DNA of 64,000 nucleotides from NCBI GenBank assembly GCA_021648525.1, contig JAKISP010000007.1, positions 19,156 to 83,155 of the forward strand. Direction: 5' to 3'. This DNA comes from Gammaproteobacteria bacterium (GTDB lineage: Bacteria; Pseudomonadota; Gammaproteobacteria; SZUA-140). A program made the translations under genes and the position numbers. The notes under the pieces were generated by a model. The model was not told the origin of the DNA and ran no database searches. It was given only the letters and a program-made list of their open reading frames with translations. This document shows, one piece after another, positions 28,954 to 40,044 of the stretch; within the stretch, counting starts at the first letter, position 1, and each line of letters begins with the position of its first letter.

Positions 28954-30108
28954 ATGCCTGTTTATCTGGACCATAACGCGACAACACCCATTGATGAACG
29001 GGTGTTTGAGGCAATGCTACCCTGCTTGAAAGGCAGTTGTTATGGTAATCCATCGAGCCAGCATCGACAGGGGCGTGAATCGCAACAAGCGCTGCAACAT
29101 GCCAGAGCGCAGGTGGCGATGTTGGTGGGAGTGCAGCCGCGGCAGGTGATTTTCACCAGTGGAGGTACAGAAGCCAACAACCTGGCATTGAAAGGAATGA
29201 TGTCGGTGGTGGATGCAGGCAGCAGACTGGTAGTGGCTGCTACGGAGCATTCATCGGTTCTGGAGGCGGCAAGGGCATTGCAGTGCGAAGGTTATCCATT
29301 AGCATTCGCTGGCGTAGATGATGATGGCGTGGTGAGCCCAACTGAGTTTGAACGGGTGCTGATTGAGCACAAAACTGCATTGGTGTCGGTGATGTTGGCG
29401 AATAACGAAACTGGCGTGGTGCAGGATGTGGTGCAGTTGAGTGAGCTTGCCAGACGCCGGGGAGTGATGATGCATACCGATGCAGTGCAGGCGCTGGGTA
29501 AAATAGATGTCAATTTTGATGCCCTGGGTGTTTCAGCAATGAGCCTCTCAGCGCACAAAATAGGTGGGCCGAAAGGAGTGGGTGCACTGGTGGTTGAAAA
29601 GGGTTTGATGCTACAGCCGATGGTGCATGGCGGTGGCCACGAAGCCGGATTACGCGCTGGGACTGAAAATATGGCGGGCATTGTTGGTTTTGGCGCGGCG
29701 GCAGCGTTGATTCATCCCGGTCTGGAAGCGCGAGCTGAACATTGTGAGCAGCTACGAGATCGAACCGAGCAGGCATTACAGAAGATTGCAGGTGTCGTTG
29801 TTTTCGCGCAACAGGCAAAACGCCTGCCCAACACTATCTTTTTTGCGGTGGAGGGGATTGAAGGCGCCACCCTGTTGATGAGTCTGGATCGTGAAGGCAT
29901 TGCTGTTTCAAGTGGTTCAGCCTGCGCAAGTGGTAGTGGTGAGTCTTCTCATGTGCTTAAGGCAATGGGAGTAGATGATAGCCTGGCTCATGGTGCTGTA
30001 CGTGTGAGTTTTGGTAGTGGTAATACGATGAAAGATGTTGAACAACTGATTTCAACGCTGCAGGAGCAGGTTGAAAGTTTATTAAAATTGAATAGTGGCT
30101 GGACGTGA
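28954..30108 (+). CDS. NifS-like cysteine desulfurase (second copy, upstream of iscS)
   Basis: 384 residues, a PLP-dependent class V aminotransferase-fold enzyme that takes sulfur from cysteine. YLDHNATTP opens the protein; the cofactor Lys is in LSAHKIGGPKGVG and the persulfide Cys in SSGSACASGSGESS. It is clearly divergent from the adjacent IscS, and its active loop and N-terminus are closer to NifS-type enzymes. It lies between iscR and iscS, where E. coli has nothing. The ATG at 28954 directly follows a GTG that could also be used. Confidence 0.88.
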   Translation: MPVYLDHNATTPIDERVFEAMLPCLKGSCYGNPSSQHRQGRESQQALQHARAQVAMLVGVQPRQVIFTSGGTEANNLALKGMMSVVDAGSRLVVAATEHSSVLEAARALQCEGYPLAFAGVDDDGVVSPTEFERVLIEHKTALVSVMLANNETGVVQDVVQLSELARRRGVMMHTDAVQALGKIDVNFDALGVSAMSLSAHKIGGPKGVGALVVEKGLMLQPMVHGGGHEAGLRAGTENMAGIVGFGAAAALIHPGLEARAEHCEQLRDRTEQALQKIAGVVVFAQQAKRLPNTIFFAVEGIEGATLLMSLDREGIAVSSGSACASGSGESSHVLKAMGVDDSLAHGAVRVSFGSGNTMKDVEQLISTLQEQVESLLKLNSGWT

Positions 30109-30156
30109 GCGCTGTATGAATTTCGAGTGTGAATGTTTAAGGAATGACTAAGAAAT

Positions 30157-31383
30157 ATGAGCAAGAGTGAAAGAGTGCCTGTTTACCTGGATTATGCTGC
30201 AACGACACCCGCAGATCCTCGTGTGGCTGAAAAAATGATGGCTTGTTTAACGATGGACGGTGATTTTGGTAACCCAGCTTCGCGTTCACATGTGTTTGGC
30301 TGGAAGGCGGATGATGCAGTTAAAGAGGCGCGTGGACATGTGGCGGCATTAATCAATGCAGACCCTCGTGAGATTGTCTGGACCTCGGGTGCTACCGAAT
30401 CAGACAACCTGGCGATTAAAGGTGTGGCTCACTTTTACAAAAAGAAAGGTAAGCACATCATTACCTGTAAGACCGAGCATAAAGCGGTGCTGGATACCTG
30501 TCGTCAGCTTGAGCGTGAAGGTTATGAGGTGACCTACCTGGAAGTCGAAAACAGTGGCTTTATTGACATGAAAGTACTGCAGGATGCGATTCGTGAAGAT
30601 ACGATTCTGATCTCCATCATGCATGTTAATAACGAGACCGGTGTGGTGCAGGATATCGCTGCAATCGGAGAATTAGCACGCAGTAGAGGGATCATCTTTC
30701 ATTGTGATGCGGCGCAGAGCGCTGGCAAGGTTGAGATCGACCTGGAAAAGGTGAAGGTCGATTTGATGTCGTTTTCTGCCCATAAAATTTATGGCCCGAA
30801 AGGGGTCGGTGCATTGTATGTGCGCCGCAAACCGCGTATTAGGATCGAGGCACAGATGCATGGTGGCGGGCATGAGCGTGGGATGCGTTCTGGTACCCTG
30901 GCGGTGCATCAAATTGTTGGCATGGGCGAGGCGTTTCGCGTGGCAAAAGAAGAGCTGGTAGCGGAATCAACTCGTCTGCTGGCGCTGCGTGAAAGGTTGT
31001 TGAATGGTTTTAACGATATGGAAGAGATCTATATTAATGGTGATCTTTCTCATCATGTGTCGGGGCTGTTGAATATCAGTTTTAACTTTGTTGAAGGCGA
31101 GTCGTTGATTATGGCGCTGAAAGACATCGCGGTTTCGTCCGGTTCTGCCTGCACCTCGGCGAGTCTTGAACCCTCTTATGTATTACGTGCGCTAGGTCGT
31201 GAAGATGAGCTGGCGCATAGTTCGATCCGTTTTTCACTGGGACGTTTTACCACCGAGGCGGATGTGGATTACACCATTAAATTGGTACGACAAAAAGTTG
31301 AGAAACTCAGGGAACTCTCACCATTGTGGGAGATGTACAAGGATGGTGTTGATCTATCAAAAGTTCAATGGGCTGCGCATTAG
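30157..31383 (+). CDS. iscS: Cysteine desulfurase IscS
   Basis: Supplies sulfur to IscU, and in other bacteria also to tRNA thiolation. 408 residues with [16 protein letters not shown], the cofactor Lys in [19 protein letters not shown], catalytic His in TEHKAVLD, active Cys in [19 protein letters not shown], and the IscS C-terminus [14 protein letters not shown] that docks IscU. It is followed by iscU after 22 bases. Confidence 0.98.
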   Translation: MSKSERVPVYLDYAATTPADPRVAEKMMACLTMDGDFGNPASRSHVFGWKADDAVKEARGHVAALINADPREIVWTSGATESDNLAIKGVAHFYKKKGKHIITCKTEHKAVLDTCRQLEREGYEVTYLEVENSGFIDMKVLQDAIREDTILISIMHVNNETGVVQDIAAIGELARSRGIIFHCDAAQSAGKVEIDLEKVKVDLMSFSAHKIYGPKGVGALYVRRKPRIRIEAQMHGGGHERGMRSGTLAVHQIVGMGEAFRVAKEELVAESTRLLALRERLLNGFNDMEEIYINGDLSHHVSGLLNISFNFVEGESLIMALKDIAVSSGSACTSASLEPSYVLRALGREDELAHSSIRFSLGRFTTEADVDYTIKLVRQKVEKLRELSPLWEMYKDGVDLSKVQWAAH

Positions 31384-31405
31384 GCACATTTAGGAGAGTA
31401 TGAAA

Positions 31406-31825
31406 ATGGCATATAGTGATAAAGTTATGGACCACTACGAAAATCCACGTAACGTGGGTTCATTCGATAAAGATGACAGTGCAGTCGGTACCGGTATGGT
31501 CGGTGCGCCAGCCTGTGGTGATGTGATGAAACTGCAAATTAAGGTTAGCGATGAAGGTGTGATTGAAGATGCTAAATTTAAGACCTATGGTTGTGGCTCT
31601 GCTATTGCTTCTAGTTCATTGCTAACTGAGTGGGTGAAAGGTAAGACGTTACAGGAAGCTAGTGAAATTAAGAATACTGAGCTTGCGGAAGAGCTCGCGT
31701 TACCGCCGGTAAAAGTGCATTGTTCTGTGTTAGCGGAAGATGCAATTAAGGCGGCAATCGAAGATTACAACAGTAAAGGTGCTGCAGTCGTTGATGTCCC
31801 TGAAAAGGTCGCTGACGCGGGTTAA
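31406..31825 (+). CDS. iscU: Fe-S cluster scaffold IscU
   Basis: Scaffold on which [2Fe-2S] clusters are built. It starts [20 protein letters not shown], has the cluster ligands in [23 protein letters not shown] and [11 protein letters not shown], and contains LPPVKVHC, the HscA-recognised motif. The ATG at 31406 is chosen because it gives the canonical N-terminus and good spacing from AGGAGA; another ATG lies two codons upstream. 139 residues including a short unusual tail ([14 protein letters not shown]). Confidence 0.98.
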   Translation: MAYSDKVMDHYENPRNVGSFDKDDSAVGTGMVGAPACGDVMKLQIKVSDEGVIEDAKFKTYGCGSAIASSSLLTEWVKGKTLQEASEIKNTELAEELALPPVKVHCSVLAEDAIKAAIEDYNSKGAAVVDVPEKVADAG

Positions 31826-31866
31826 TCGCAGTTGCCAATATTGTTTGCTATTTGAGAAAGAGAGTT

Positions 31867-32190
31867 ATGGGAATTACGTTAACAGAATCTGCGGCTAAGC
31901 ATATTAACGGTTACCTCGAAGCACGTGGCAAAGGCATCGGTCTGCGCCTGGGTGTTAAGACATCTGGCTGTTCAGGCTATGCCTATGTCTTTGAAGTGGC
32001 GGATGAGATTGAGAAAGATGATGTCGTGATTGAGAACTTCGGGGTTAAAGTCATCGTTGATCCTAAAAGTCTATTGTATCTTGATGGTACCGAACTCGAT
32101 TACACGCGTGAAGGATTAAATGAGGGTTTTAAGTTCAATAATCCCAATGTAGCCGATACCTGTGGTTGCGGTGAGAGTTTTACAGTCTGA
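31867..32190 (+). CDS. iscA: Fe-S cluster assembly protein IscA
   Basis: A-type carrier or iron donor for cluster transfer. About 107 residues with the three invariant cysteines in [10 protein letters not shown] and DTCGCGESF. The ATG at 31867 gives the standard [13 protein letters not shown] start; a TTG five codons upstream is less likely. Confidence 0.97.
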   Translation: MGITLTESAAKHINGYLEARGKGIGLRLGVKTSGCSGYAYVFEVADEIEKDDVVIENFGVKVIVDPKSLLYLDGTELDYTREGLNEGFKFNNPNVADTCGCGESFTV

Positions 32191-32225
32191 TTGCTGGCTG
32201 TCTAAGTTTAGTTTAACGCGTGGTT

Positions 32226-32762
32226 ATGGAATCTCTTTTTTCCAAAAATTATTTTCAGCTGTTTAATTTTCCTGCTGTCTACGATATTGATCGCAGCGTG
32301 TTGACGCAGCGTTATCGTGATATGCAGGGGTTGATCCATCCTGATCGTTTTGTTAATGCGACCGAAAAAGAACGCCGAATATCGATGCAACTGACAGCAT
32401 TGATCAACGAAGCTTATAATGTACTAAAGTCGCCATTGGCACGCGCACGCTATCTATTACAGTTGAAAGGCGTTGATATTGATGATTCGGTGACGAGTAA
32501 AGATATCGTATTTCTCACGGAACAGATTGAGCTACGTGAGCGTTTAGAGGATGCGCGTCAGGGTGAAAATGCCGAGCGCGCGCTAATGCAGCTGGCGAGT
32601 GAATTGCAAAAAAGGTTGATGGGATTACAGCTTTCGTTAGAGGAAGTCTTTATGGGGGGCTCCGATGAAGCGCTGGTGAAGGCGCACCGTTTATATGATG
32701 AGATGCAGTTTATCTCTCGTTTGAATGATGAGCTGGATGAGATTGAAGATGCGTTTAATTAA
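32226..32762 (+). CDS. hscB: Fe-S cluster co-chaperone HscB
   Basis: J-protein that brings IscU to HscA. An N-terminal J domain carries the HPD motif in MQGLIHPDRFVNA, and a C-terminal helical IscU-binding domain (LREQIELRERLEDARQ-like) follows. 178 residues from the ATG at 32226; a GTG two codons upstream is less likely. Confidence 0.96.
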   Translation: MESLFSKNYFQLFNFPAVYDIDRSVLTQRYRDMQGLIHPDRFVNATEKERRISMQLTALINEAYNVLKSPLARARYLLQLKGVDIDDSVTSKDIVFLTEQIELRERLEDARQGENAERALMQLASELQKRLMGLQLSLEEVFMGGSDEALVKAHRLYDEMQFISRLNDELDEIEDAFN

Positions 32763-32802
32763 TCGGTAGACATCGGTAGCGCAAAGGAATATTGAGTAGA
32801 TT

Positions 32803-34680
32803 ATGGTGTTGTTTCAGATAAGTGAGCCTGGTGAGACAAAGCTGCAGCGTCAGCATCATCTTGCAGTGGGTATCGATCTTGGTACCACCAATTCGCTGGT
32901 AGCAACGGTGCGTGATGGTCATGCGCAGACGATGGTCGATGCGCAGGGCAATCATCACTGTCCATCGGTGGTGCGTTACTTTGCGGATTCAGCACCGGTG
33001 GTCGGGCAGGCAGCGAAAGATGCCGCGTATCAGGATCCGTTAAATACCATTGCATCAGCAAAACGCCTACTGGGTCGGGGTGTCGCTGATATTGAGACAA
33101 CCGCGAATAAACTTCCCTATGAGTTTTCCGGGACTGATTGTGGTATGCCGTTTATTCAAACCGTTGCAGGTGATATTAGCCCGGTAACGGTTTCCGCTGA
33201 GATTCTTAAGACGTTGATGAGGCAGGCAGAGGCGGATCTTGGCGGTGAGCTGGATGGCGTGGTGATCACGGTGCCCGCCTATTTTGATGATGCGCAGCGT
33301 CAGGCAACCAAAGATGCGGCGCGTCTGGCAGGTCTTAAAGTACTGCGACTGTTAAATGAGCCAACGGCAGCTGCAGTTGCTTATGGCCTGGATAGTGGCT
33401 CAGAAGGTGTGCATGTGGTGTACGACTTTGGAGGCGGCACCTTTGATGTTTCGATCTTGCGTTTTAGTCGGGGTGTGTTTGAAGTCATGGCTACGGCAGG
33501 TGATTCTGCGCTGGGTGGTGATGATGTTGATCGTGTATTAGCCGAGTGGATGATGGCTGAAGCGGGACTGAGTGGTGAGATTGAACATAGCCATCTGCGT
33601 CGTGTAATCGGTGAGGCCAATCGTGCGAAAGAGGCACTGACAACTGCGGACTCTGTATCGCTCTCGATAGAGACTACTGAAGGTTCGTTGTGGCAAAGTA
33701 CGCTCTCTCGAGTAAATTTTGAAGCATTAATCGAGCCGTTGATTCTGCGTACATTACGCCCTTGCCGCCGCGCATTGCGTGATGCTGGATTGGCTGTAGG
33801 CGATATTCAGGATGTGGTGATGGTGGGTGGTTCGACAAGAATCCCCCGTGTACGTGAATGTGTTGCTGAGTTTTTTGAGCGTGAGCCGATGGTCAATATC
33901 GACCCCGATAAAGTGGTTGCGGTGGGTGCCGCGATACAGGCCGATATTCTGGTCGGTAATAAGCCGGGTGATGAGATGTTACTGCTGGATGTGATTCCAC
34001 TATCGCTGGGGCTTGAGACCATGGGTGGATTGATAGAAAAGCTGGTGCCGCGTAATACCACTATACCCGTGGTACGCGCACAGGAATTTACTACCTTTAA
34101 AGATGGCCAGACAGCAATGTCGATCCATGTACTGCAGGGTGAGCGCGAGCTGGTAACGGATAGTCGTTCACTGGCACGTTTTGAGTTACGCGGTATTCCA
34201 CCGATGAATGCTGGCGCGGCACGCATCCGTGTGACTTTTCAGGTGGATGCCGATGGCCTGTTGAGCGTTTCAGCGAAGGAACTCACCAGTGGTGTTGAGA
34301 GTAGTATTGAGATTAGGCCATCATATGGTTTGACCGATGGCGAGGTTGAGAAAATGCTGGCTGATTCGCTGCTTTACGCGGAAGATGATGTCAAAAAACG
34401 CCGCCTGCATGAGCAGTTGGTTGATTCGGCACGTTTGATCGAAGCGGTTGAGGCGGCGCTGAAGATGGATGCGGATGGTATGCTAACCAATAAAGAGTGC
34501 GTCACCATCAAAGCTGCTCTGGTCGCCTTAAAAGAGAAGCAGCAGGGCGAGGACATCGCGCTGATTAAGGCGGCTCACGATAAGCTTGAGCGTGCCACCA
34601 GCGATTTTGCTGCACGACGCATGGATATTCACATTAATGAAGCGCTATCGGGCAAGTTGCTCGATCAGATTGTCGATTAA
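32803..34680 (+). CDS. hscA: Fe-S cluster chaperone HscA (Hsp70 family)
   Basis: 625 residues. The Hsp70 ATPase domain has [14 protein letters not shown], the [20 protein letters not shown] and [14 protein letters not shown] phosphate loops and GGSTRIPRV. The substrate-binding domain starts near [17 protein letters not shown] and a helical lid follows. It binds the LPPVK motif of IscU and promotes cluster transfer. Confidence 0.98.
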   Translation: MVLFQISEPGETKLQRQHHLAVGIDLGTTNSLVATVRDGHAQTMVDAQGNHHCPSVVRYFADSAPVVGQAAKDAAYQDPLNTIASAKRLLGRGVADIETTANKLPYEFSGTDCGMPFIQTVAGDISPVTVSAEILKTLMRQAEADLGGELDGVVITVPAYFDDAQRQATKDAARLAGLKVLRLLNEPTAAAVAYGLDSGSEGVHVVYDFGGGTFDVSILRFSRGVFEVMATAGDSALGGDDVDRVLAEWMMAEAGLSGEIEHSHLRRVIGEANRAKEALTTADSVSLSIETTEGSLWQSTLSRVNFEALIEPLILRTLRPCRRALRDAGLAVGDIQDVVMVGGSTRIPRVRECVAEFFEREPMVNIDPDKVVAVGAAIQADILVGNKPGDEMLLLDVIPLSLGLETMGGLIEKLVPRNTTIPVVRAQEFTTFKDGQTAMSIHVLQGERELVTDSRSLARFELRGIPPMNAGAARIRVTFQVDADGLLSVSAKELTSGVESSIEIRPSYGLTDGEVEKMLADSLLYAEDDVKKRRLHEQLVDSARLIEAVEAALKMDADGMLTNKECVTIKAALVALKEKQQGEDIALIKAAHDKLERATSDFAARRMDIHINEALSGKLLDQIVD

Positions 34681-34712
34681 TCACCTGTTTACGTGGAATA
34701 GAGTATAGAGTT

Positions 34713-35051
34713 ATGCCAAAACTGATTTTTTTACCCCATGAAGTCCTCTGCCCTGACGGCGCGGTGATTGATGCCACTGCAGGCAAGACCATTTGTGATA
34801 TTGCGCTTGAAAATGATATTGCGATTGAGCACGCCTGTGAGATGTCCTGTGCCTGTACCACCTGCCATATCTATGTGCGGGAGGGTGGTGAATCGCTGAA
34901 TGAGGCAGAAGAGCTTGAGGATGATATGCTGGATAAGGCGTGGGGGCTGGATCCTGATTCGCGTCTGAGCTGTCAGACCGTGGTGTCGGATAAAGACCTG
35001 GTCGTCGAGATTCCGAAATACACCATCAATATGGTCTCAGAACAGCACTAA
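34713..35051 (+). CDS. fdx: ISC-type [2Fe-2S] ferredoxin
   Basis: 112 residues, adrenodoxin-type. Cluster ligands are in CEMSCACTTCHIYV (Cys-x5-Cys-x2-Cys) and the distal SRLSCQTVV. It supplies electrons to IscS/IscU during cluster assembly. Its position between hscA and iscX is conserved. Confidence 0.97.
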   Translation: MPKLIFLPHEVLCPDGAVIDATAGKTICDIALENDIAIEHACEMSCACTTCHIYVREGGESLNEAEELEDDMLDKAWGLDPDSRLSCQTVVSDKDLVVEIPKYTINMVSEQH

Positions 35052-35077
35052 TCTGCGCAGATAACGGAGATGTTGGC

Positions 35078-35278
35078 ATGGAATTGAAATGGACAGACTC
35101 GCTAGAGATTGCCATCGCGCTGGATGAAAAACACCCGGATATCGACCCGCTGACGGTGCGTTTTGTTGACCTTTCTGATTGGGTTCAGGCACTTGAAGGC
35201 TTTGATGATGATCCGACGCATTGTGGCGAGCGTATTCTGGAGGCGATTCAGATGGCCTGGATTGAAGAACGCGAGTAG
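35078..35278 (+). CDS. iscX: Fe-S assembly protein IscX
   Basis: 66 residues, acidic, with the family pattern LKWTDSLEIAIALDEKHPDIDPLTVRFVDL, WVQALEGFDD and a C-terminal ILEAIQMAWIEERE. It binds IscS and iron and tunes assembly speed. It is the last gene of the isc set, followed by a hairpin before ndk. Confidence 0.96.
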   Translation: MELKWTDSLEIAIALDEKHPDIDPLTVRFVDLSDWVQALEGFDDDPTHCGERILEAIQMAWIEERE

Positions 35279-35377
35279 CCTGACAGTGTACTCGCGCTTC
35301 CTGGCGTTGAAATAGCCATCAGCATGATTGCTTGAAACCGGCTAAGACGTTAAAATAACTAATTAATTCGGTTATGC

Positions 35378-35403
35378 AGACCCGCCTTGTGCGGGTTTGC
35401 TGT
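35378..35403 (+). terminator. Weak hairpin terminator between iscX and ndk
   Basis: Short stem AGACCCGC (35378-35385) pairing with GCGGGTTT-side bases (35391-35398), one G-T pair, loop CTTGT, followed by a broken T-rich tail (TTGCTGTTATTT). It would reduce rather than fully stop transcription into ndk. Confidence 0.5.
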
Positions 35404-35434
35404 TATTTAGAGCATATCGCGGAGTAAACATTTC

Positions 35435-35866
35435 ATGTCCATCGAACGTACCCTTTCTATTATTAAACCTGATGCCGTTGCCAAAAACCACATCGGTGAC
35501 ATCTACAGTATCTTCGAAAAGGGTGGCCTGAAAATCGTTGCGGCTAGAATGATGCAACTAACACGTGAACAGGCAGAAGGTTTCTACGCGGTACATAATG
35601 AGCGTCCTTTCTTTAACGACCTGGTGAGTTTTATGATTTCGGGCCCTGTGATGGTGCAGGTTCTGGAAGGTGAAAATGCAATCCTTAAACACCGTGATTT
35701 GATGGGTGCTACTAACCCTGCAGAAGCGGCTGAAGGGACTATCCGTCAGCGTTTCGCAAGCAGCATCGATGAAAATGCTGTTCACGGTTCAGACGCTGCT
35801 GAAACGGCACAGAGTGAGATTGCATTTTTCTTTGAACCAGGCGACCTTTGCGCTCGCACCCGTTAA
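35435..35866 (+). CDS. ndk: Nucleoside diphosphate kinase
   Basis: 143 residues. Catalytic His in [21 protein letters not shown]-terminus [18 protein letters not shown], and [14 protein letters not shown] in between. It equilibrates NTP and NDP pools through a phospho-His. A 6-bp hairpin (CCCGTT/AACGGG, 35859-35874) spans its stop codon just before rlmN. Confidence 0.98.
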   Translation: MSIERTLSIIKPDAVAKNHIGDIYSIFEKGGLKIVAARMMQLTREQAEGFYAVHNERPFFNDLVSFMISGPVMVQVLEGENAILKHRDLMGATNPAEAAEGTIRQRFASSIDENAVHGSDAAETAQSEIAFFFEPGDLCARTR

Positions 35867-35883
35867 TCAACGGGCTTTGCTAG

Positions 35884-37008
35884 TTGAGTAATGATCGTTT
35901 GGAGACGCAATCTAAAATCAATCTGCTGAATCTCGATCAGCAGGCAATGGAGGCCTTCTTCGCCGAGCGTGGTGAGAAGGCCTTTCGTGCTTCTCAGCTA
36001 TTGAAATGGCTCTACCAGCATGGCGTCGATGATATCGAAACCATGACGAACCTGGGCAAGGCGCTGCGTGCCAGGCTGCAGCAAGAGTGTGAAATTGTGA
36101 TGCCTGAGGTGGTCTATGAGCAGGCATCTGAAGACGGTACTATCAAGTGGCTACTGCAACTTGCTGATGGTAACTGTATTGAAACTGTCTATATCCCGGA
36201 AGGTGATCGCGGTACGCTGTGCGTTTCATCGCAGGTTGGTTGCATCCTTAAGTGCAGTTTCTGTTCTACCGCACGCCAGGGGTTTAATCGTAATCTAGAA
36301 GTTTATGAAATTATCTCTCAGGTGCGTGTCGCTGCCCGCACGTTGGGTGGTGGAGTGAAAGATGGCCGTGCCATTACCAATGTGGTGATGATGGGAATGG
36401 GTGAGCCACTGCTTAATTTTGATAACGTCGTCAGCGCGATGGATTTGATGATGGATGACCTGGCCTATGGCCTCTCCAAGCGTCGTATCACGCTGAGTAC
36501 CGCAGGAGTAGTGCCAGCATTGGATCGTTTGCGTGAGGTTTCTGATGTGAGCCTGGCTGTTTCACTGCATGCTACCAACGATGAACTACGTGATGAAATT
36601 GTACCGATCAATAAAAAATATCCCATTAAAGTCCTACTGGAGGCATGTCAGCGTTACATCGCCGATAAACCACACCGCAAAGTCACCTTTGAATATGTGA
36701 TGTTGGACGGGATTAATGATAGTGTTGCTGAAGCTAAGAAATTGGTAAAACTATTAGAAGGAATTCCATCCAAGGTTAACCTGATTCCTTTTAATCCCTT
36801 TCCCGGCTCAGATTACGTCTGCTCTAGTCGCGAAGTGATTGATCGTTTTCAGGAGACTTTGATTAAAGCAGGTCTGGTCACTATCCGGCGCAAGACGCGT
36901 GGAGAAGATATTGATGCCGCCTGTGGGCAACTGGTAGGGAAGGTACAGGATCGAACCCGACGAAGCGCTAGCTTTGGCGTAATCAAACAGGTGAGCCAGG
37001 AAGCATGA
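35884..37008 (+). CDS. rlmN: Dual-specificity RNA methyltransferase RlmN
   Basis: Radical-SAM enzyme that makes m2A2503 in 23S rRNA and m2A37 in tRNA. The cluster cysteines are in [15 protein letters not shown], and the methyl-carrying Cys pair is completed near the C-terminus (IDAACGQL). 374 residues. [16 protein letters not shown] near the start matches the family. The TTG at 35884 is the likely start, though a TTG five codons on is possible. Its stop overlaps pilW by 4 bases. Confidence 0.95.
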   Translation: MSNDRLETQSKINLLNLDQQAMEAFFAERGEKAFRASQLLKWLYQHGVDDIETMTNLGKALRARLQQECEIVMPEVVYEQASEDGTIKWLLQLADGNCIETVYIPEGDRGTLCVSSQVGCILKCSFCSTARQGFNRNLEVYEIISQVRVAARTLGGGVKDGRAITNVVMMGMGEPLLNFDNVVSAMDLMMDDLAYGLSKRRITLSTAGVVPALDRLREVSDVSLAVSLHATNDELRDEIVPINKKYPIKVLLEACQRYIADKPHRKVTFEYVMLDGINDSVAEAKKLVKLLEGIPSKVNLIPFNPFPGSDYVCSSREVIDRFQETLIKAGLVTIRRKTRGEDIDAACGQLVGKVQDRTRRSASFGVIKQVSQEA

Positions 37009-37760
37009 AAAAACGCTGTCGTGTGTTAGTTGTTATCTCACTGTTGCTGTCGCTAGCGGCCTGCACTTCCGACGCGGTTAGAAAAAAAATTGATGCTGAG
37101 AACTCTGCCGAGATCAATGCACGTCTTGGCCTGGCCTACATGCAGCAGGGCAGTCTTGATATTGCATTGGAAAAACTACAACGCGCAATCAGGCAGGATC
37201 CTGAGCAGGTTACTGCTCATCACTATATTGCAGAGCTCTACCGACAACTTAAGTCGCCTGATGATGCGCAGTTTCACTATAAACGGGCTTTAGAATTAAC
37301 ACCAGAAGACTTTTCGTTGCATAACAATTATGGTGTTTTTCTTTGTGACCAGAAAAATTATGAGGCGGCAGAAAAAAGCTTTTTGATGGCGATTAATACT
37401 GCACCGGTCTATAAACCTCGTCATGAATTTTATGAAAATCTTGCGCAGTGCATGATGCGTAAGCCTGACTATGCCAGAGCTGAAAAATATTTTCGCATCG
37501 TGTTAGAGGCAAACCCACGTATGCCGATGACGTTGTATCAAATGGCGCGTCTGACCTTCGATGCGGAAAAATACCTTCGTGCCAGGGCTTTTTTTCAACG
37601 CTTTACTGAAGTATCTACGCAGACGGCAGAAACACTATGGCTAGGAATTCAAATTGAACGTAAGTTGGATGATACGAAAACAGTTGATGAGTATGTGCGT
37701 CAGCTGAAAACTAATTTTCCATTAGCGGATGAAACCGTGACTTTGATGGAGTCAGAATAA
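37005..37760 (+). CDS. pilW: Type IV pilus biogenesis/stability lipoprotein PilW (PilF)
   Basis: 251 residues. It has a lipoprotein signal with lipobox SLAAC, then TPR repeats ([37 protein letters not shown]). The family protein is the outer-membrane pilotin needed for PilQ secretin assembly. It is coupled to rlmN by an ATGA overlap. This implies type IV pili, whose main genes are outside the window. Confidence 0.92.
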   Translation: MKKRCRVLVVISLLLSLAACTSDAVRKKIDAENSAEINARLGLAYMQQGSLDIALEKLQRAIRQDPEQVTAHHYIAELYRQLKSPDDAQFHYKRALELTPEDFSLHNNYGVFLCDQKNYEAAEKSFLMAINTAPVYKPRHEFYENLAQCMMRKPDYARAEKYFRIVLEANPRMPMTLYQMARLTFDAEKYLRARAFFQRFTEVSTQTAETLWLGIQIERKLDDTKTVDEYVRQLKTNFPLADETVTLMESE

Positions 37761-37762
37761 CT

Positions 37763-38839
37763 GTGAAAGATTCGCCAGAAAATAGTAGTGAGTTAGAGCA
37801 GAAAAAATTCAGTTTTGACTCCAGGTCTGTAGAACACGATAACAATACGGTTCGTGACGCGGATGTAACAATGGTCGCGACAGCAGTAGAAGTGTCTGAT
37901 TCTGGGATTGATGCTCCCGTTGAGGCTGCTACTGAAGTGTCAGTGGCTGAGTCTCAAAGGTGTTTGCCTGGCGGCGTGCTAGCTGCGGAACGTCAGCGTC
38001 GAGGGTTTGCTATATCAGATATTGCAAACCAGCTCTTTTTGACTGAAAAGCAGATTTCAGCGCTGGAAGCGGATGACTATGATCACTTTCCCGCACCCAT
38101 TTTTGTGACGGGTTATATTCGAAACTATGCACGTTTATTAGACTTGCCGCCAGATCCGTTAATTGAGTTGTTTAATTCACAGGGTACTCAGCCTGCACCA
38201 GCGCTTGATCATGTCGTTAGTAAAAAAGGATCGTTTGACTTTCGTGTCATGATGGGACTGGTGGCGGGACTGGTAGTGATTGTGCTGTTGTGGTGGGGGA
38301 TGTCATCAGGGCCTGACGAGCTGGTGGTTGATGAAATTTCAACAATAGATGATGTGATGGTTACAACGACTCCAGTTGTAACAGAGCCAGTCGTAACAGA
38401 AATTGTTTCTTCAGTTAAACCAGTAGTAAAAATAGAAGAGATTTTAGCGGTTAAGAAAATTGTTGAACCTGTAGAAACTGTTGTGGTAGTTAAAGAGGCA
38501 TCGATTCCCGTTATCGAGGCTGGAGAGACTGGGGTTGAGATTAGCCTGGAGCCTGAATTTATTGCCGACAGAGCGGCTGCTCAATCGTTTCCTGATTCTA
38601 TGGCATTAACCTTTTCGGCTGAATCATGGGTTGAGATTACAGATGCCAATGAGCGGCGCGTGATGTTTGACCTTGGTAAGCCGGGTCAAACACGTGTACT
38701 GAGCGGAACCGCGCCATTCAAGGTTTTGTTTGGGTATTCGTCGGCGATAGAGGTGACCTTTAATGGTGAAGTGTTTGATCAGAGTCGCTTTGTGCGTGGA
38801 AAAGTGGCCAGATTTACGTTAGGTAATAATAGTGAATAG
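37763..38839 (+). CDS. rodZ: RodZ-like cytoskeletal protein (HTH plus DUF4115)
   Basis: 358 residues. A polar acidic N-terminal extension (about 70 residues) precedes the HTH_25 domain (LAAERQRRGFAISDIANQLFLTEKQISALEADDY), which in RodZ binds MreB. One transmembrane helix lies near 175-195 (VMMGLVAGLVVIVLLWWGM), followed by a long Val/Pro/Glu-rich linker and a C-terminal DUF4115 domain (LTFSAESWVEITDANERRV). The GTG start at 37763 lies 2 bases after pilW. Confidence 0.9.
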   Translation: MKDSPENSSELEQKKFSFDSRSVEHDNNTVRDADVTMVATAVEVSDSGIDAPVEAATEVSVAESQRCLPGGVLAAERQRRGFAISDIANQLFLTEKQISALEADDYDHFPAPIFVTGYIRNYARLLDLPPDPLIELFNSQGTQPAPALDHVVSKKGSFDFRVMMGLVAGLVVIVLLWWGMSSGPDELVVDEISTIDDVMVTTTPVVTEPVVTEIVSSVKPVVKIEEILAVKKIVEPVETVVVVKEASIPVIEAGETGVEISLEPEFIADRAAAQSFPDSMALTFSAESWVEITDANERRVMFDLGKPGQTRVLSGTAPFKVLFGYSSAIEVTFNGEVFDQSRFVRGKVARFTLGNNSE

Positions 38840-38860
38840 AAAGATGGATGTAATACTTTA

Positions 38861-39997
38861 ATGAAATCAATTTCACCAATTATACGCCGCAAATCACGCC
38901 AAATCATGGTAGGTGATGTGGCGGTGGGTGGCGATGCGCCCATCTCTGTGCAGAGTATGACCAATACGGATACCTGTGATGTTGATGCGACGGTCGGGCA
39001 GATTGAAGCATTACAGAAAGTGGGTGCGGATATTGTCCGTGTCTCTGTGCCGACGATGAATGCGGCAGAGGCATTTGGACAAATTAAACAGCGTGTCTCT
39101 ATTCCGCTGGTGACCGATATCCATTTTGATTATAAAATTGCGCTACGTGTGGCCGAACTAGGTGCTGACTGTTTACGCATTAATCCAGGTAATATTGGTA
39201 AAGAAGAGCGCGTACGTGCGGTGATCGATAGTGCGCGTGACCATAATATTCCGATTCGGATTGGTGTTAATGCCGGTTCGTTAGAGAAAGAACTGCAGGT
39301 GAAATATGGGGAGCCGAGCGCTGACGCACTGGTTGAATCTGCTCTGCGACATATTGATATCCTGGATCGACTCGACTTTCAGGAATATAAGATTAGCCTT
39401 AAGGCATCGGAAATTTTCATGACAGTTGCTGCCTATCGCAAACTGGCGACGCAGATTGAACAGCCGCTGCATCTTGGTATTACTGAGGCGGGTGGTTTGC
39501 GTTCTGGCACAGTGAAATCTGCGATTGGGCTTGGTATGTTGTTGAATGACGGCATTGGCGACACCATTCGTATTTCGTTGGCTGCTGACCCGGTCGAAGA
39601 GATCAAAGTGGGTTTTGATATCCTGAAGAGTCTGCGTCTACGCAACAAGGGGATTAACCTGATCGCCTGTCCTTCCTGTTCGCGTCAGCAGTTTGATGTG
39701 ATCTCTACCGTGAATGCACTGGAATCACGTTTTGAAGATATTACCGATCCACTGGATGTGGCGGTGATTGGCTGTGTGGTGAATGGCCCTGGTGAGGCGA
39801 AAGAGGTTGATGTCGGTTTAACCGGTGGCTCGCCAAATTTATTGTATGTGGGTGGTAAGCCGAGCCAGAAATTAGGCAACGAGGCGTTGGTCGATGAGAT
39901 TGAGCGTCATGTGCGTGAGCAGATCGCACAACGTAAAGCATCGACTATTGATGACAATGGCGATGTCGTGATACCGCTGCAGGAATTGAAGCGCTGA
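38861..39997 (+). CDS. ispG: 4-hydroxy-3-methylbut-2-en-1-yl diphosphate synthase
   Basis: Penultimate enzyme of the MEP isoprenoid pathway; converts MEcPP to HMBPP with a [4Fe-4S] cluster. 378 residues with [19 protein letters not shown], the cluster motif [10 protein letters not shown] and the second Cys in [16 protein letters not shown]. It is a client of the neighbouring Fe-S assembly genes. Confidence 0.98.
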   Translation: MKSISPIIRRKSRQIMVGDVAVGGDAPISVQSMTNTDTCDVDATVGQIEALQKVGADIVRVSVPTMNAAEAFGQIKQRVSIPLVTDIHFDYKIALRVAELGADCLRINPGNIGKEERVRAVIDSARDHNIPIRIGVNAGSLEKELQVKYGEPSADALVESALRHIDILDRLDFQEYKISLKASEIFMTVAAYRKLATQIEQPLHLGITEAGGLRSGTVKSAIGLGMLLNDGIGDTIRISLAADPVEEIKVGFDILKSLRLRNKGINLIACPSCSRQQFDVISTVNALESRFEDITDPLDVAVIGCVVNGPGEAKEVDVGLTGGSPNLLYVGGKPSQKLGNEALVDEIERHVREQIAQRKASTIDDNGDVVIPLQELKR

Positions 39998-40044
39998 TAG
40001 CCATTTTTTATCCACCCCTTAACCCGAATAGTGCAGGAACAACC

